This document shows, piece by piece, positions 22,900 to 33,399 of a stretch of DNA of 64,000 bases. The DNA is from Diphasiastrum complanatum (Eukaryota; Streptophyta; Lycopodiopsida; Lycopodiales; Lycopodiaceae). Within the stretch, counting starts at the first letter, position 1. Every line of letters starts with the position of its first letter. Position numbers and translations under genes: made by a program. The notes beneath the pieces were generated by a model. It worked only from the letters and a program-made list of their open reading frames with translations. It was not told where the DNA came from and searched no databases. The DNA lies in the NCBI GenBank assembly GCA_029204225.1, contig CM055097.1, positions 26,257,039 to 26,321,038 of the forward strand, given 5' to 3'.

Positions 22900-23800
22900 C
22901 TATTAATCTAACTTCTGCATGAAGAGTGAAAACATGCACATTTTTAAGGGGATAGGCAGCACAGGCTTCCAGTTTGGATCTGCATATTCTCTAGTAATTC
23001 CTGTACTCCTAGTTACATCTTTTGCCATTTTCATGCAGTACAAACAAGGGTGTTTTGATGTAGCACCGTGAGAGACATTATACATACATTTCAATGTTTT
23101 CAAATCACCTGCTAAGTGCCATTCAACATTGAAGTCTCCAACTCCTGGAACATTGAGAAGTCCTCCATCCATATGGTCCTTGATGATCCTAGGATAAGAT
23201 GTCCTTGAGAATATCCATGATAATATATCATGATCCTCTTTCAGCACCTGTCCAAAGAATTAATCAGACTTAGTTTACAATGTATTAATACTATTCAATG
23301 AATGTAATGTAATAATGAGGCTAGTTACCTGAATCGCTGACAACCACCATATATCATTTTCTGACTGGACACTGAATCTGAAATCTTCTTGGTTCTCTGT
23401 TTGTGATAGAGCACCATTCATGAGAGTTATACTAACCCTCTCCATCTTCTGCCCTTTCACAATTTCTGACTCATCTAACTTAACTACTATGATTATTTTT
23501 CCATTCACCTTTTCATAGGTTATATCATAGAATGTGACGATGTATCTCAGCAAGTAATTTAGATCAACAAATAAATTGTTTGATGAATAATAGAATATCG
23601 ATCTTCCATCAGTTTCATACACCTCCTCAATATGAAATGGAGTTCCAGTGATCTTATGCATACCTATGTTTAATGTATCCCTCTCTTTCTTCAAGTGATA
23701 TGTCCTAGGGATTGGGACTTTTCTAATTTGAACTTGCTTAAAAGCTTCTCTAATTAGTTTACATATTGTTGCATATGCTTCCTTGCTAATACCTTATCTG
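22900..23800 (-). pseudogene. Copy B: DDE-like transposase core
   Basis: Frames at 23275-23694 and 22903-23247 read, in order: GTPFHIEEVYETDGR; IIIVVKLDESEIVKGQ (a strand ending in Asp, like the first catalytic Asp of DDE enzymes); SITLMNG; FNVEWHLAGDLKTLKC (Asp after a small hydrophobic run, like the second); then SHGATSKHPCLYC. A Cys-x2-Cys pair shortly after the second Asp is typical of several cut-and-paste transposase superfamilies. Similar wording (GGDLKFL...ATSNYACLWC) is familiar to me from uncharacterised transposon proteins of animals. The third acidic residue is not located. The call is by motif only. Confidence 0.45.
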
Positions 23801-24999
23801 AAACTTTGAATGTCCACCATCAAAGACTCTGCTATTTTACACTTTACATTTGAAATCCTATTGTTCATCATGATACGCTCAGTGAATTTGCAAGTCAATA
23901 TTGTGCCCAATGACATTCCTAGTGAAGCATTGTCTTTAATATTCCGAGGAGCTACTAATGCAGATCTGCCAAAAAAACAGATAGTTAACAGAATATCACC
24001 ATAGCTGAAATTAAATCCAAATGTCATTGAAAAACTTACAAAAATCAGAATATGCTTATTTGAATGCACAGATCCTTCTATTTCGATAACCTCCTTTTGA
24101 AAGCGTTTGAATATCCTTGCAACTTTGTTGCTATCGCTTCTTACTTTCAACCTTCTTCTTTGCCAAATCCACATCCTTTAATAATTGTAAGTTTTCAATA
24201 CGAATAGACTGTAAGACTGATTGCATTTGCTCTAGTTCTGATTTGATATTGATTGTTATCTTCTGTAATGATTCATTATTTTTTTAAGTTGTTCATTTTC
24301 TTCTATCGTCTTTTGGAGATGACAATCTCTATTCTGACAATAAGAGGATATCCGAATTAACTCACCTTCTAAAAAGTGAACTTTATTCATATAAAGTTGT
24401 TTTCCATGGTTATGCAATCTTTCACAATATCCTAGTAATCCACTATGTCCATTGCATATCCATGTAACTAAATGAGTTATCTGCTGAGAATGTGGGATGT
24501 GTCAAAGTGCTTGGATCTTGTGGATACAATGTTCCACCTATCCACAAATCCAAGTTTTTTTTTCCTTCTGCCCTGTAACGAGAACAATCCTAAGCAGATA
24601 TTTGAATTTCTTTGCCTCCTCTTCTCTGCAAAGGTGCCAAATCAATAGGGATATCCACATGTAGATGATACAATGTCATCATCAAAAAAATAATAGAGTA
24701 ATCAGTTGCATCAAAGTATTATGACCAAATTCTATGAAGCAATATCTTTGATTATATTACATACTATGTACGATCAATCCAATCTCCATGCTTGTATGCT
24801 TGATTCAAATTTGGAAATGTTGCTCATTTTTTCATTCCAATAGGTAGTTGGCGCTCATATTTCCATTCTCGTGGAAGGAATGCATATGTAAACATTTTAC
24901 AGTTTTTCCTGATTCGAACTTGGGGATGACGGTCATATTCTGGATCCAGTGAAAATATTGCCCTTTTCGTAACCAATGGAAGAAATATTTTTGAATTTA

Positions 25000-25620
25000 G
25001 TCAAGTTATACTGCGAACTGTTAACAGTTCTTAACTGTGACTATAGACGCTGTGCTTAGATCATTGGGAGTTTAGGAGGCCTTGAGAGTGGTGTGGGCAA
25101 GCAAATAAACAATATTGTTTTTTTTATTTTAATATTTTTCTATATCCTACATGGCATTCCTTAAAGGGCATTTCTCAGGCCTTCCTTGAGCTTCCACTTG
25201 CAGCCTCCTGCTCCACTGAGGTTGCCCTACCTCAAGTGTTCTAATGCAATTTACAGTTTGCCAATTGCTGCTGTATCGACTACAAACAACTTGATTTCCC
25301 AGAAATCTGTCAACACCCCTTAAAACCAAAAATTTCTCAAATTTCCTCCGTTTTCAACCAAATTGCCTCCTGTAAATTGCTATGGCTCCATCACTACTCT
25401 TTGCATACCCATGCAAGCCCCTTTGTGCCAAACGATTGTCCACACAGTGAATCACTAAGCCACCATCGATGATTTCCCTGAAACCACTGAAATTGCAAGT
25501 TTCTCCGTGAATTCTCCCTGAAATCCACCTACGACGATCGTTTTGATCTTCCCGAAGCTCCGATCGAAGGAACTTTGTTGTCTCTTGCGATCCGGACTAC
25601 TGATACCCCATATGGAGTCC
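25000..25620. other. Noncoding
   Basis: No recognisable gene; no obvious transposon terminus for copy B, although its 5' end should lie near here. Confidence 0.4.
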
Positions 25621-25624
25621 TCTC

Positions 25625-25925
25625 TCCTGAGAAGCTCTGAGCCTTTATTTTTTTGAGTCTTTATTTTTTCGAGTCATTATTTTTCGATCCATTATTTTTC
25701 GATAATAAATTTTTTCGAGCCTTGTTTTTTTTCGTTTTATTTTTCGAGTTTTAGTTTAATTTTTGGGTTTATTTTTCGAGTTTCATTTTTCAAGTTTTAT
25801 TTTTTCGAGTCTTATTTTTTCGAGTTTATTTTTTCGAGTTTTATTTTTTCGAGTTTCATTTTTCGAGTTTTATTTTTCAGGTTTTATTTTTTGATCTCTT
25901 ATTTTTTTTACCCTTTATAATTTTT
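25625..25925. repeat. Low-complexity TTTTTCGAG-type repeat
   Basis: About twenty irregular copies of words like TTATTTTTTCGAG, TTTATTTTTCGAG and TTTCATTTTTCGAG follow each other with a period of roughly 12-17 bases. The core TTTTTCGA(G/T) is conserved while spacing drifts. Similar CGAATTTTT words, in the other orientation, fill the Helitron-type ends at 1-1.0 kb. Confidence 0.85.
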
Positions 25926-25989
25926 TGATCCCCTTTAAACTTTTCGATACCTTATACTTTTTCATCCACTGTCTTTTTCAATCCAGTCT

Positions 25990-26345
25990 ATTTTTTTTCG
26001 ATCCAGTTCCATCTGACGTCTATTGCATCCGCCAACCTCCATCCGATGCCCACCACCTTCATTTGCATCTAACACCCTTTCTTATCAATTTCATTCGACG
26101 TCCTCCATCTCAATTCCATCCGACGCCCTGTCTCATCAGTTCCATCTGACGCCCATTGCATCCGCCAACCATTTGCATCTGCCAGTGCCTTTCAAATTTC
26201 ATCCGCCAGTGCCTTCCAACCACTGCATCTGACGTCCTCTACCTTCATCTACATCCGTTACTGCATTTTGTTACATCTGTCCCTGCATTCCCTTTGCATT
26301 CCACAGTTGGCATCTGACGAACTTCAGACTACATCTGATAAGATA
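25990..26345. repeat. Degenerate CATCCGCC/CATCTGACG minisatellite
   Basis: Words CATCCGCCAACC, CATCTGACGCCC, CATCCGACG and TTCCATCTGACG repeat at irregular spacing. The same CATC(C/T)GAC vocabulary continues sporadically to about 26730 and returns as the dense array at 28.1-29.1 kb. Confidence 0.65.
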
Positions 26346-27416
26346 TCAGATTTCCTCACCATTGCTCAGAGTTCCATGGTTGATTTGACATATCAATCAT
26401 ATCCTATCAGTTCAATCATATTTGAGAAACAATCGATATTGAATCTCATATTGCTACTCTAATTCTGGTATAAGATTCAGTCAAAGACAAAACAATTAAG
26501 ATATTTCCATTCATGACCAAGTACATCCGAGGCTGCAACCAACAGAAGACCCGCCAAGTCTCTAAATTGTAACTAAAGTTACACCCGACAAGCACATCTG
26601 CGAGTCACCGCATTTTATATCCGACTCCTCAATCTCTTGTCACATCCAATTTTATGTCCGATGCTCGACTATTTTATATCAATTGAAATACATCCGATGG
26701 ACATTTTTCTATCTTACATCCGATGCTATATCTGATGGTTCGTATACTACCAAAATCCACTGAATGTTAAAACCAAGGCTCTTTAGCTGAGGCTTCCATC
26801 CGAAGGTTTTGAGCCAACTCTCTTCCACCGAACTCTTCAACTGAATCTTCACTAAAGAACTCAAACCGAGTCTCCTCAAGCAGGAGGTTCAACCGAAGTT
26901 TTCCACCATAGGCACTATCTGGCATCCAGTCTCTGATACATGAAATTTTTGTTTGACAAGTACTCTACATTTATCGACTCTCTATATACGACAAGTCATA
27001 CTTGTAGAATAGCTCAAGCATGAATTTATCTATCCATCTCCATATCACCTTGTTGAGAGTTTAGGATATTTGTGCATATCCAAGCTTCTGAAAGATTCAT
27101 GTCACTTCACAGTTGATTACTACATATAATTGAGATATTGGTCTTCAAGTCAACTACAGAGAAATAAAAATTTGGTCCACCTGTTCCAACTAGGCGCTCC
27201 ACCAAATGTTCTACCTGAGTGCCACGACCAAGTGCTATCACAGAGTGCTACAATCACATCAACTTCAGCCGAATTTCTTGATCGAGTTTCAACACCATCT
27301 TCCAACCAAGGAGTTCTAGTCGAAGCAATTATCCAAAGACTCAACCAACAGACTAGCCACATAAGTCCTTCATAACGGGACAGTTTGGTAAAATTAAGCA
27401 GTCAGGAAAAAAAGAG
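26346..27416. other. Noncoding with scattered CATCCGA words
   Basis: No recognisable coding sequence. The open frame at 27130-27375 has no family resemblance. Confidence 0.4.
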
Positions 27417-27715
27417 AAAAATTTTGATACAGTGCTTTACGCCGAGGAAGGCCTCCCATTCGGGGGTCTTGCCTATACTTAAAGTATTTCAGAACTCACA
27501 ATTGACTCATGCAAAACAAACAAGCTTTGCACTTTGCACAAACGCCTCCCATTGCAAAAGGCCCCTAGACGGGGGCCTTCTTCTATACTTAAACTATAAC
27601 AAAACTCACAATTGACTCATGCAAAACAAACAAGCTTTGCACTTTGCACTATCTATATATATTAAAAATTTAGTGGGAAGGCCCCCATCCGGGGGCCTTT
27701 TGCAATGGGAGGTGT
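27417..27715. repeat. Tandem duplication with terminal inverted repeat
   Basis: Two ~105-bp direct copies (about 27430-27540 and 27547-27650) end in the identical text CTCACAATTGACTCATGC through TTTGCACTTTGCAC. The second begins GCCTCCCATTGCAAAAGGCCCC, whose reverse complement occurs at about 27690-27713. The block therefore combines a direct repeat and a 24-bp inverted repeat around the proposed 5' end of a Helitron. Confidence 0.7.
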
Positions 27716-28139
27716 CTGTGCATGAGAATTTATGCAAGTTTGAATCGAATGTTTAATGTGCTTTTGATGAGAAGAGATTATGGCACATGTTGCATCTTTT
27801 TCTCAAACAACTGGGATGGTTGAATTCATGATATTTATAAGTTTTCTGTTGAGAGCTTTTTACAAGGCATGCATAATTGAGTGTGTTATAACTAACGCCA
27901 TCTAATTATAGTGTTATCGGTATAATAGAGATGATGAAAACAACTACAAGATATGGATGCTTAGCATCAAAAGGTATATGACATGTGCCTAATATCAAAA
28001 CTGCTAAACGAAGAGAAAACACCTAACATCCATGTTGATGACATTAAAGATTTGAAACACATTATGATATCCATGGAACTAGCATTGTGATCTCTAATGA
28101 CCTCACAATCTCTCCTCTCCTCTCTCTCATTGTAGCTAA

Positions 28140-29135
28140 AGCTAGATCCGACAACGACAACCTAGATCTGACACTATAACTAAAGCTACATCTGACAATG
28201 ACAACCTAGATCCGACGATGCATCTGGCGGTGCATCCTACGACCTAGATCGAAAGTCTAGAATCGACGAGTTATTTTATCTAGATCCGACATTGTAACTA
28301 AAGCTACATCCGACCTAGATTTGACGGTGCATCCGACAACCTAGATCAAACATCTAAAATCGACGGATCTGACGTCTAGATCTGACGGTGCATCCGACGA
28401 GCTAAATTTGACGGTGCATCCGACGACCTAGATCCGACGGTGCATCCGACAAGCTAGATCCAATGGTGCATCCGACGAGCTAGATCCGATGTCTATAGAT
28501 CCAACGGTGCATCCGACCAGCTAGATCCGATGGTGCATCCGATGACCTAGATCCTATGGTATATCTGACGACCTAGATTTGACGGTACATCCGACAACCT
28601 AGATCCGATGGTGCATCCGACATCCTAGATCTGACGACCTAGGTTCGACGACCTAGATCCGACCTCTAGAACTAATCTGATGTCTAGTTTTGACGGTGCA
28701 TCGACGACCTAGATTCGATGACCTAGATCCGAGCTAGAAAGTACCCGACGACCTAGATCCGAGCTAGAAAGCATCCCACGACCTAGATCCGATGGTGCAT
28801 CTGACAAGCTAGATCCGATGGTGCATCCAACAAGCTAGATCCGACAAGCTAGATCCTACGTGTTACGGCCCTAATGGGGGGTTTGCACCATTGGGGGGCT
28901 GCCTTAGATGTAGGGGCCAAGCCTAATTTGGACAATGGCTAAGAGTTTCGTCCACTACACTCCCTTATCATATTCTTAACGCTCATTCTCTATTGGAGGT
29001 CTTGGGGGACGTTTTACTACGGTGCATCTGACGACCTAGATCAGACAATGCATCCGACGTCCTAGTTTCGATGACCTAGATCCGACCTCTAGAACAGATC
29101 TGATGTTTAGAACCGATCCGATGTCTAGAACCTAT
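28140..29135. repeat. GACCTAGATCCGACGGTGCATCC minisatellite
   Basis: Roughly thirty degenerate units built from GA(C/G)CTAGATCCGA(C/T)GGTGCATCC(G)A. Units differ mainly by C/T and G/A changes and by loss of half-units. A foreign segment at about 28861-29020 (TGTTACGGCCCTAATGGGG...) interrupts the array. No coding potential. Confidence 0.85.
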
Positions 29136-30279
29136 TATGTCCATGGTGATGACCAGTATATAGGATACAATATACTCCTAGTCTTGGATACACGGTAGTC
29201 TAGTGAAACAAGTTGTTAGTTATGCCACGTCATACTGGACGTGACCCAAAAGTATTTAATATCCTTGTGAGGCCCAGAATACACTAAACGGAGTTTAGAC
29301 TGAAGAAACAAAATGTTTCTAATTACAAAGCTTTGCTAGCTTTCAGCCCTCTGCCTGACGAAGATGTTCGCGAATACGAAAGTCAAAAGACACGAAACAC
29401 GAAGGTTTTGCGAACACAAAAGTCAAGAAGACACGAACGCGAAAGATTTGCGAACGAGAATCTTTTGCGGTCCAACACGAGAAAGTCAGACGACGGAAAC
29501 AAAACCAACAACCCGACACGAAAAAACGTCGCGAAACCCTCTCTGCCCTCACACTCCAAAGAGTGCCAACAAAGATCATGCAAGTACCCAGGAGTACAGA
29601 TATCTGATCTGATGGCATGAAATCAGCAGATGCACTCTAGGTCGTGGCTAATCTGCCACTCTTGTAATTTCCTGATTAGTTGTAGATGCTTAATCACTCT
29701 AATCTTAAAGTTACATAGAGCGACTGTATATTGGATGATACTTGACACATACAAAAAAATGAAGTAGTCTGATGCTAGTAAGCAAAAAAAAAATGAAAAT
29801 ACATAGACGGAGTCCGCCAGCGTGCGAGACGAGTTCTGTGATCATGATCCATAGAGACCCACAAGTCCGCTAGTAAGCGAGACATCCACCCGTGAGAGAA
29901 CTGTATTTCTCTCACGCCAACGCACTGCGTGGATTTGCATGCAGTGCTTAAAGAATAAGAGAAAATCAATAGATGACCTTGTAGCCATTGTGAACATGTC
30001 AATTTATGATCTATGATCTTGAATGCAAATGTGTCTGCTGTTATTCGAATGTCTGATTCTTCCATTCATTTCAATTCCGCACATTGGTTGAATTCGTTGA
30101 ATGCTGCATTAATTTATAAACGTAGATCAGCAGTGTCTGACTACATTCTGGAGGACTGTAGGAGTGATTCAGCTAGCAATGTCCAACGACCACATTTAAA
30201 CTCCATCCGAATCGCATTGAGTCGTGGTTGCTTCACTTTCGCGACAATTTCGACCGCGAAAGTTTTTCCCACTCCTCAT
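29134..30279 (+). mobile_element. Copia-type 5' LTR (borders approximate)
   Basis: The right border is set by the primer-binding site at 30283-30295. The left border is taken near 29134, where the minisatellite ends and TATTATGTCCATGG begins. The segment holds the open frames 29333-29620 (+), which I regard as chance in Arg/Lys-rich reading. No second LTR was found nearby. Confidence 0.45.
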
Positions 30280-30282
30280 TAG

Positions 30283-30295
30283 TGGTATCAGAGCC
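30283..30295 (+). other. Primer-binding site, initiator tRNA-Met type
   Basis: TGGTATCAGAGCC is the exact primer-binding sequence complementary to plant initiator tRNA-Met used by most Ty1/copia elements. It lies four bases after an LTR-like ...CTCA end. Confidence 0.85.
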
Positions 30296-30373
30296 AACCT
30301 ACTTATTGTCATAATCTGACATAGCCAAGAAGCCGTCAGATCCAAGAGGCCTAGCATTTAGACTTCAGAAGCA

Positions 30374-30520
30374 ATGGCTTAAATCGGCGTCATGCAGAGC
30401 AAGATCGCACAATTCTTGATTCTTCAGGATCTAACTTTCTAGCCTGGAAAGTTAAGACATCACTCATACTCAAGGGCGAAGGACTCTTTTTGTTCTTTGA
30501 TTGCATTTGCTACATTTCAT
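30374..30520 (+). pseudogene. Copia gag N-terminal fragment
   Basis: About 80 bases after the primer site the + strand reads, with one frame change, SNFLAWKVKTSLILKGEGL. This is the start of the copia gag domain, where a (S/N)(N/Y)xxW segment is followed by a hydrophobic helix. It is cut off at about 30520, just before the TC repeat. Confidence 0.55.
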
Positions 30521-30529
30521 GTATATGCA

Positions 30530-30532
<3 letters not shown>

Positions 30533-30572
<40 letters not shown>
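30533..30572. repeat. (TC)20 microsatellite
   Basis: Uninterrupted TC dinucleotides over 40 bases at the break between the copia gag fragment and the Helitron-type 3' region. Confidence 0.95.
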
Positions 30573-30577
<5 letters not shown>

Positions 30578-30832
30578 CCCTCTTTTTTACGGTACTATAA
30601 TCTCATGGTAGCCCTACACCTAACCATGGCCACATTCGACTTTGGCCCGCCATTCAACTTCGGTCCGCGTTCGACTTCGGGCCTCCATCCGTTCCCGACG
30701 CACCTCGCACTCCAGTAACTCCAGTGATCCCCCCCTCCATAATCTATCCAAAACACCACCCACCAAAGAATCGACGAACTAATTTTGACCACATCTAAAT
30801 ATGTCCGCCTTTGGCGGGCACACTTTGCTAGT

Positions 30833-32890
30833 ACTTATAATAATACAATGCTCTTGGGTGATCACTAAATGGCATAAACACACTTTATCACTTCATAGTC
30901 ATTAATTTAATAGCTGTTTACTTAAAACCAACCCACATGTGACACCTTCAACACAACAGCTATGCGAGTACTAAATGATTGAAATTTGTGAGAAGTAAAT
31001 AGTGAAAACATGGAAACTCTTTAGTTTTCCATTTTGGCAAAGGAGGGCATCACGATCCTGCACAATCTACTTTGACTGTTCGCTTTTGCAAACCCCCGAT
31101 ACTACGGTATAGCGATGAAAAAGCAAATAGGGCAATAACAACGAAGAGCTCGTCGATCACAAGCTTGGAAGTTTTCAGATTTATGGAAATTTAAATGCGG
31201 AACTGTTTAGGAAGGACGGAGGGGTGGTTGATCCCTTTGTGTAGAAGGCGGTGGCTGGCTTCGAGTGAGTCTTTTGAATGTCAGAAACTAGCTGACATTG
31301 TAAGATCTTATGCTGGAGCAGTATGCACCTTGTTGAGTTGTTTTTTTTACTTTCCACTAACGGCTGCTTGCATATAGTGACTTGCAATTTATTTCCTTAA
31401 CTAGGATTCGAAATACTTATAGTTCTTTCAGTGCACTCTTCTGGTTTGAGACCAGTGTACGAAGAACGCAAGAAAGCTGATGAATGCTTTGATCCTTATT
31501 GTAATCTTTATTCTGGTTGAAGGTTCTGTAACTGTCTGTAATAGCTAGTTCAAAGTTCTGCTTTGAATTGGATGATTGATGTCTCTGATAATTTCTCCCC
31601 AACACCCTCATCTTACAATTTTTCTGTCTTGATGTTTTGCTAATCATATCAACGAACAATAATCTAAAAGAAACCCACAAAATGCTCTTTTTTTCTCTTT
31701 CACATGAGCATAGATTTTTGTTGGGGCAAGGCCCAGGCTCGAGGGAGTTTGCCTATAGATGAGAGTCTCAGGGCAGGTCCTGACCACGGTTAATGTCAAG
31801 TGTGAGTTTTTCATAGAAGTGCTTTGTGGCAGTCGGCGGTCACTGGCTGTCGTCATGAAAATTCTGTCAGCACAGAAGGTCGAAATGCTATGTGGCAATT
31901 AGTCATTGGCCATCCACATGAAAATTATGACAGAAGGCTTAATGCTAACTATCAATACCTCATTGGCTGTTCACATAAAAATTTGGGTTGAAGATTTGAG
32001 TCTTTGGCACACCTAGGTAAATTCTGCTATTTAAGGCTGCAAAATACAAAAGGAAAGGAGCACAAGGCATTACAAATTGGATCTCCAATCTTTCCTTTTT
32101 TACTTGAGATTTCCTTACAATGGTTTTGATGTTAGTTGTTGATTGGTTCCACTAGTTTAAAGGCAAGTTATGAAAGTTAGAAAGTGAAATGTTGTAAAGC
32201 TAGTCTCCCAGTCAGAAAGACAATGAAGTCTCTTCATTTACATGGTTGCAGTGGGATATTTGAAAGAAACTGGACCCTCCCAACTTCTAGACTACACTTG
32301 AAGTTGCCGCGTGTCCTGTTTGCCACGAAGTTGATTGCAGTATTTTGGGCTCAGCCTCATTGCTTGGAAAAGACAGGCAAATGGGTATCCTATAGAGATG
32401 GCTGAGCACGTTTTGTGGATTATAGATCACCTCGTACGACACATGCATAGGATTTTGAAGACTTCGAAGGTGGGAGCCCCCTGGGGTCTTAACCACACCC
32501 ACAGCAGTTGGGATTTTGGACCTATAAGGACATGCATTTGCCATCTACTGATGGAGACTTGTGAGGCTTCATGGAGAGAGGAGTTATGCTTTTTCCCCTA
32601 CAGACATATGAGTCTTGAGAGGGGATTATTGGATTTCCATGAATTTACCTAGGAATGAATATGTAGAGAGGAGGTGAGATCAATAGGAGATCGAGGCTCA
32701 AGAGGACTAGCTTGCCAGTACATAGGCTTTCTATGAACATGTGTTTGGAAGGATGAATAAGCTTGATACTAATGGAAGACGATTTTTCGACGAGGCCTTT
32801 GGCTAGAGTAGGATGTCTATGTTGCAGCATGATATCTCCCTTCAGATACTTCTACATATGCAATTAATGTAGGCTTATTATCGTATGTTG
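30833..32890. other. Mostly noncoding; includes ~60-bp tandem repeat
   Basis: A tandem repeat at about 31816-31990 has three diverged units, each with TGCT...TGTGGCA...CATTGGC...CAC(A)TGAAAATT. The flank (TTGTTGGGGCAAGGCCCAGGCTCGAGGGAG at 31718) looks LTR-like. Upstream (30833-31720) I see no gene. Between 32170 and 32890 the + strand may hold the diverged upstream part of the LINE endonuclease, but no motif is readable there. Confidence 0.4.
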
Positions 32891-32894
32891 ACAT

Positions 32895-33102
32895 CTCAAT
32901 AGACATTATCTCGTTTTTAGATAGGGGACATGCTTTGTTAGTGGGAGATTTCAATGCCAAGATGATGTGACACACCAAATTGACATACATAATGTGGAGT
33001 TTGAATTTTACAGATCCAGGCTTTGGACAATGTAGAGTTAGGTGTTCGGAGGGCCTCTGGAAACAAAGATGAATGAGTTACGCGATATGGAGAGCATCTA
33101 TT
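32895..33102 (+). pseudogene. LINE endonuclease fragment (interrupted)
   Basis: The + strand reads RGHALLVGDFNAKM, the GDFN motif of the LINE exonuclease-endonuclease-phosphatase fold. With one frame change it continues to LGVRRASGNKDE and VTRYGEHLF, matching the normal downstream text of such endonucleases. It stops at 33102, where the copia LTR (TGTTAGAATC) begins. The matching LINE reverse transcriptase resumes at 38420 in the same direction, so one LINE was split by later insertions. Confidence 0.55.
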
Positions 33103-33399
33103 TGTTAGAATCATGAACATAATTCTTAAAGAGAAGTAGACTAATCTTATTAGTACTCATGCACACAACAAGATGATTGAGCAAAGGAGCATATCTCAAA
33201 ATAATTATAAGTCTGAAAATCTTGCTACGATGGCATGATGAGGAAGGGTGCATCTCCTCATTACATAAATTCTACCTATCTCTATTTTGGGTAAAAGTAA
33301 AAAGTTAAAGCATAAAGCTTTACAAAAAACTAGATCTATACTTGGTAATTTCCCAATTCTATTACTTAATCAAAAATATAAATTCTATCATAGATCTTG

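Larger units (their letters stand above)
21436..25000 (-). mobile_element. Unclassified DDE/Ulp1-type DNA transposon, copy B (decayed)
   Basis: Reading -, the blocks run in this order. (1) 24840-24990: YDRHPQVRIRKN, CKMFTYAFLPREW. (2) 24055-24480: GLLGYCERLHNHGK, a coiled coil, then LSKGGYRNRRI. (3) 22900-23800: a DDE-like core. (4) 22516-22815: a Lys-rich region. (5) 21436-22245: an Ulp1-like peptidase. All read in the same direction over 3.5 kb, with several stops and frame changes. Blocks 2 and 5 are shared with copy A (11.25-13.54 kb). Terminal inverted repeats and target duplications were not found. The architecture suggests a cut-and-paste transposon with a SUMO-peptidase-like accessory domain; the superfamily is not one I can name. 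Confidence 0.55.
27652..30831 (+). mobile_element. Candidate Helitron carrying a copia LTR fragment
   Basis: The proposed 5' end is A|TCTATATATATTAAAAAT at 27651/27652, matching the A-T insertion site and TC start of Helitrons. The 3' end is a 7-bp hairpin at 30803-30819 (GTCCGCC-TTT-GGCGGGC), eight bases (ACACTTTG), then CTAG at 30828-30831 and T. The 3' layout is the same as at 286-314 and 1071-1099. Inside lie a GC-rich hairpin near the 5' end, a 1-kb minisatellite, a copia LTR with primer site and gag start, and a TC repeat. No Rep/helicase gene is present, so it would be non-autonomous. The 3' end is convincing; the 5' end is not proven. Confidence 0.4.

Noticed and set aside
29333-29620. 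Arg/Lys-rich open frames on both strands
   Set aside because: They lie inside the copia LTR, and frames on the two strands are equally open, as expected from a low-stop composition rather than a gene.
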